DNA of 64,000 bases from Mrakia gelida (Eukaryota > Basidiomycota > Tremellomycetes > Cystofilobasidiales > Mrakiaceae). The translations under genes and the position numbers were made by a program. Where the stretch lies: NCBI GenBank assembly GCA_024345305.1, contig BRON01000010.1, positions 992,001 through 1,056,000 on the forward strand, read 5' to 3'. The notes below the pieces were generated by a model that did not search any database, had not been told where the DNA came from, and saw only the letters and a list, made by a program, of their open reading frames with translations. This document shows, one piece after another, positions 63,201 through 64,000 of the stretch (the stretch's first letter is position 1; each line of letters opens with the position of its first letter).

Positions 63201-64000
63201 GAGAGTCGAGTCAGCTTGTTCTTGACGCGTCCGGAACGAGTTCGAAACGAGTCCGTCAACTCAAGACTCAGGGCGGAAGAGAGACTGAACTCACTCCTGG
63301 AACCAGCTCGCCTCTGGAGCGAGAAATCTTCTCGCTGAAGCATAGGGTATCTCCCTGGCCGTAGCCTTCGTTCCCACCTCGATCCGACGGACTCCATTCG
63401 GTGAAGTTGACGACGAGGTCTCCCGCGATGGAATCCGGGCGATTGCTGTAGGAAGAGAGGACACCATCAGTTGAAAGTCGAACTTCAAGCAAAAGGGAAG
63501 GGAAGAGTAGAAGGCGAAAATAACGCACGCCAGATCTCTCGAACCATCGCTGAGAAACGCTCCGACATCCCGTTTCTTCTCCTCCTCGCTCATCCCACGA
63601 TCAAGCTCCCTGATCTTCTCCTGCAGCTTGGTGGTATGAGTTCGCTCCGCTTGCACTCGAGCAGCGCGTTCTGCCTCCGAAGGTAGACCCAAACCCTGCC
63701 GGGTTCGTTCGCGAACCGCCTCGAACGCGTCTCCGTACTCGTGCTCTTCACAGGCCTTCCTCCAAACATCGTCGAAGGAGTCCTCATCCCACTGAGCCGT
63801 TTCGGTGGTGTGGATACGAGGTGGAGGAGAAGAAGAAGCTGTTGGAGTTGATGAGGAAGAAGCTGCTGGTGTCGACGGTGAGGGAGTCGAGGGAGAGTGA
63901 GGGAGACGAGGGGGAGACGGTGAGGGAGTTGAGGGAGAAGGGCCGGCGACGGCAGGCGAAGGGAGGTGGTTCGAGGTCAGGGTCGGAAGATCGTCCTTGA
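60206..64000 (-). CDS. large unrecognised protein with tandem repeat exons and two zinc-finger-like motifs, 5' end outside the window
   Basis: A many-exon gene whose start lies right of the window. Readable parts in order are AQWDEDSFDDVWRKACEEHE, a coiled region KLQEKIRELDRGMSEEEKKR, RPDSIAGDLVVNFTEWSPSD, CGHVDVVTARFPVQETGK, and LFTFNGKTCLRTFFFPLVAS. Then come GSFVIPRKHMCSVDQVPSGI, VVRRLSPNAVMYNPFVPDFH, RRLDLVRSLNWPSSTPLEVR and a series of short exons of the type QREAKKARLALMTPEELA. The C-terminal part has WTCVVCPERPRFRNTDRRDK followed by HRKIH (C-x2-C...H-x3-H) and CPCCGFGFTDRSGVRYHRD ending KPC (C2HC type). The best stop is TGA at 60206. The zinc motifs and basic short repeats suggest nucleic-acid binding. 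I know no family with this order. Confidence 0.55.
61407..61826 (-). repeat. three tandem copies of a 140-bp exon-plus-intron unit
   Basis: Exons at 61407-61475, 61547-61615 and 61687-61755 are each 69 nt (23 codons, phase 0 on both sides). Each is followed by an intron of about 71 nt whose sequence is also conserved (the CTCACAG, GAGCGAAGGGAGCAAGGG and GAGGTCAGCTCGAGTCGTTC words recur). The spacing between copies is exactly 140 bp. A diverged fourth copy (61831-61887, 57 nt) encodes AAARRTWWASMTPDQRA. Confidence 0.92.

Overview
The window is nuclear DNA of a fungus, most likely a GC-rich basidiomycete yeast or related form. Genes are cut by many short introns, usually about 50-110 nt. Nearly every intron has a CTGAC branch point shortly before the 3' splice site. 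Genes lie close together on both strands, and the readable proteins are all eukaryotic core proteins. The style recalls Microbotryomycetes (Pucciniomycotina), but that is an inference from intron style and composition, not a placement.

Layout: 1-340 is the start of a membrane protein gene running off the left edge (-). 905-2556 is MAK16 (-), 2946-4628 a DapA-family aldolase (-), 5285-5746 a small secreted protein (-), 6765-9202 ARP2 (-), 9997-10759 CRIPT (-), 11111-12166 an unrecognised gene (+) and 13257-14317 an F-box-like protein (-). 14474-23230 is a giant Furry/Tao3/Mor2 cell-morphogenesis protein (+) and 23858-26142 an Arp10-like actin-related protein (+). 26520-28888 is F-box paralog A (-), 29226-35729 a BRPF/Nto1-like PHD-bromodomain-PWWP protein (-), 36146-36917 mitochondrial uS14 (-) and 37142-39357 proteasome alpha-1 (alpha6) (+). 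39825-41343 is F-box paralog B (+) and about 41711-43669 is paralog C, which is decaying (-). 44218-50128 is ISWI (-) and 51536-56400 a large Q/RGG-rich nuclear-type protein (-). The right end differs: a 5' fragment of a DUR3-like urea/polyamine transporter (58757-59485, +), a 168-aa SWIM-type protein (59673-60261, +) and a large minus-strand gene running off the right edge. That last gene has two zinc-finger-like motifs and a tandemly duplicated exon-intron unit of exactly 140 bp.

The genes are mostly unlinked housekeeping functions: ribosome biogenesis, actin/dynactin, chromatin, proteasome and mitochondrial translation. Three things stand out. First, a small dispersed F-box family in which all three members share an 11-nt micro-exon, while the C-terminal module shows a different lesion or loss in each copy. 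Second, the right-hand 5 kb, where unfamiliar zinc-binding genes abut a truncated transporter and which could be an accessory or mobile insertion. Third, intron grammar: frequent 5' splice sites of the form AAG|GTTCGT and a recurrent ACGCGTC word inside introns.

All gene models were spliced by eye. Spans run from start to stop codon and include introns. Single exon boundaries may be off by a few bases unless stated.
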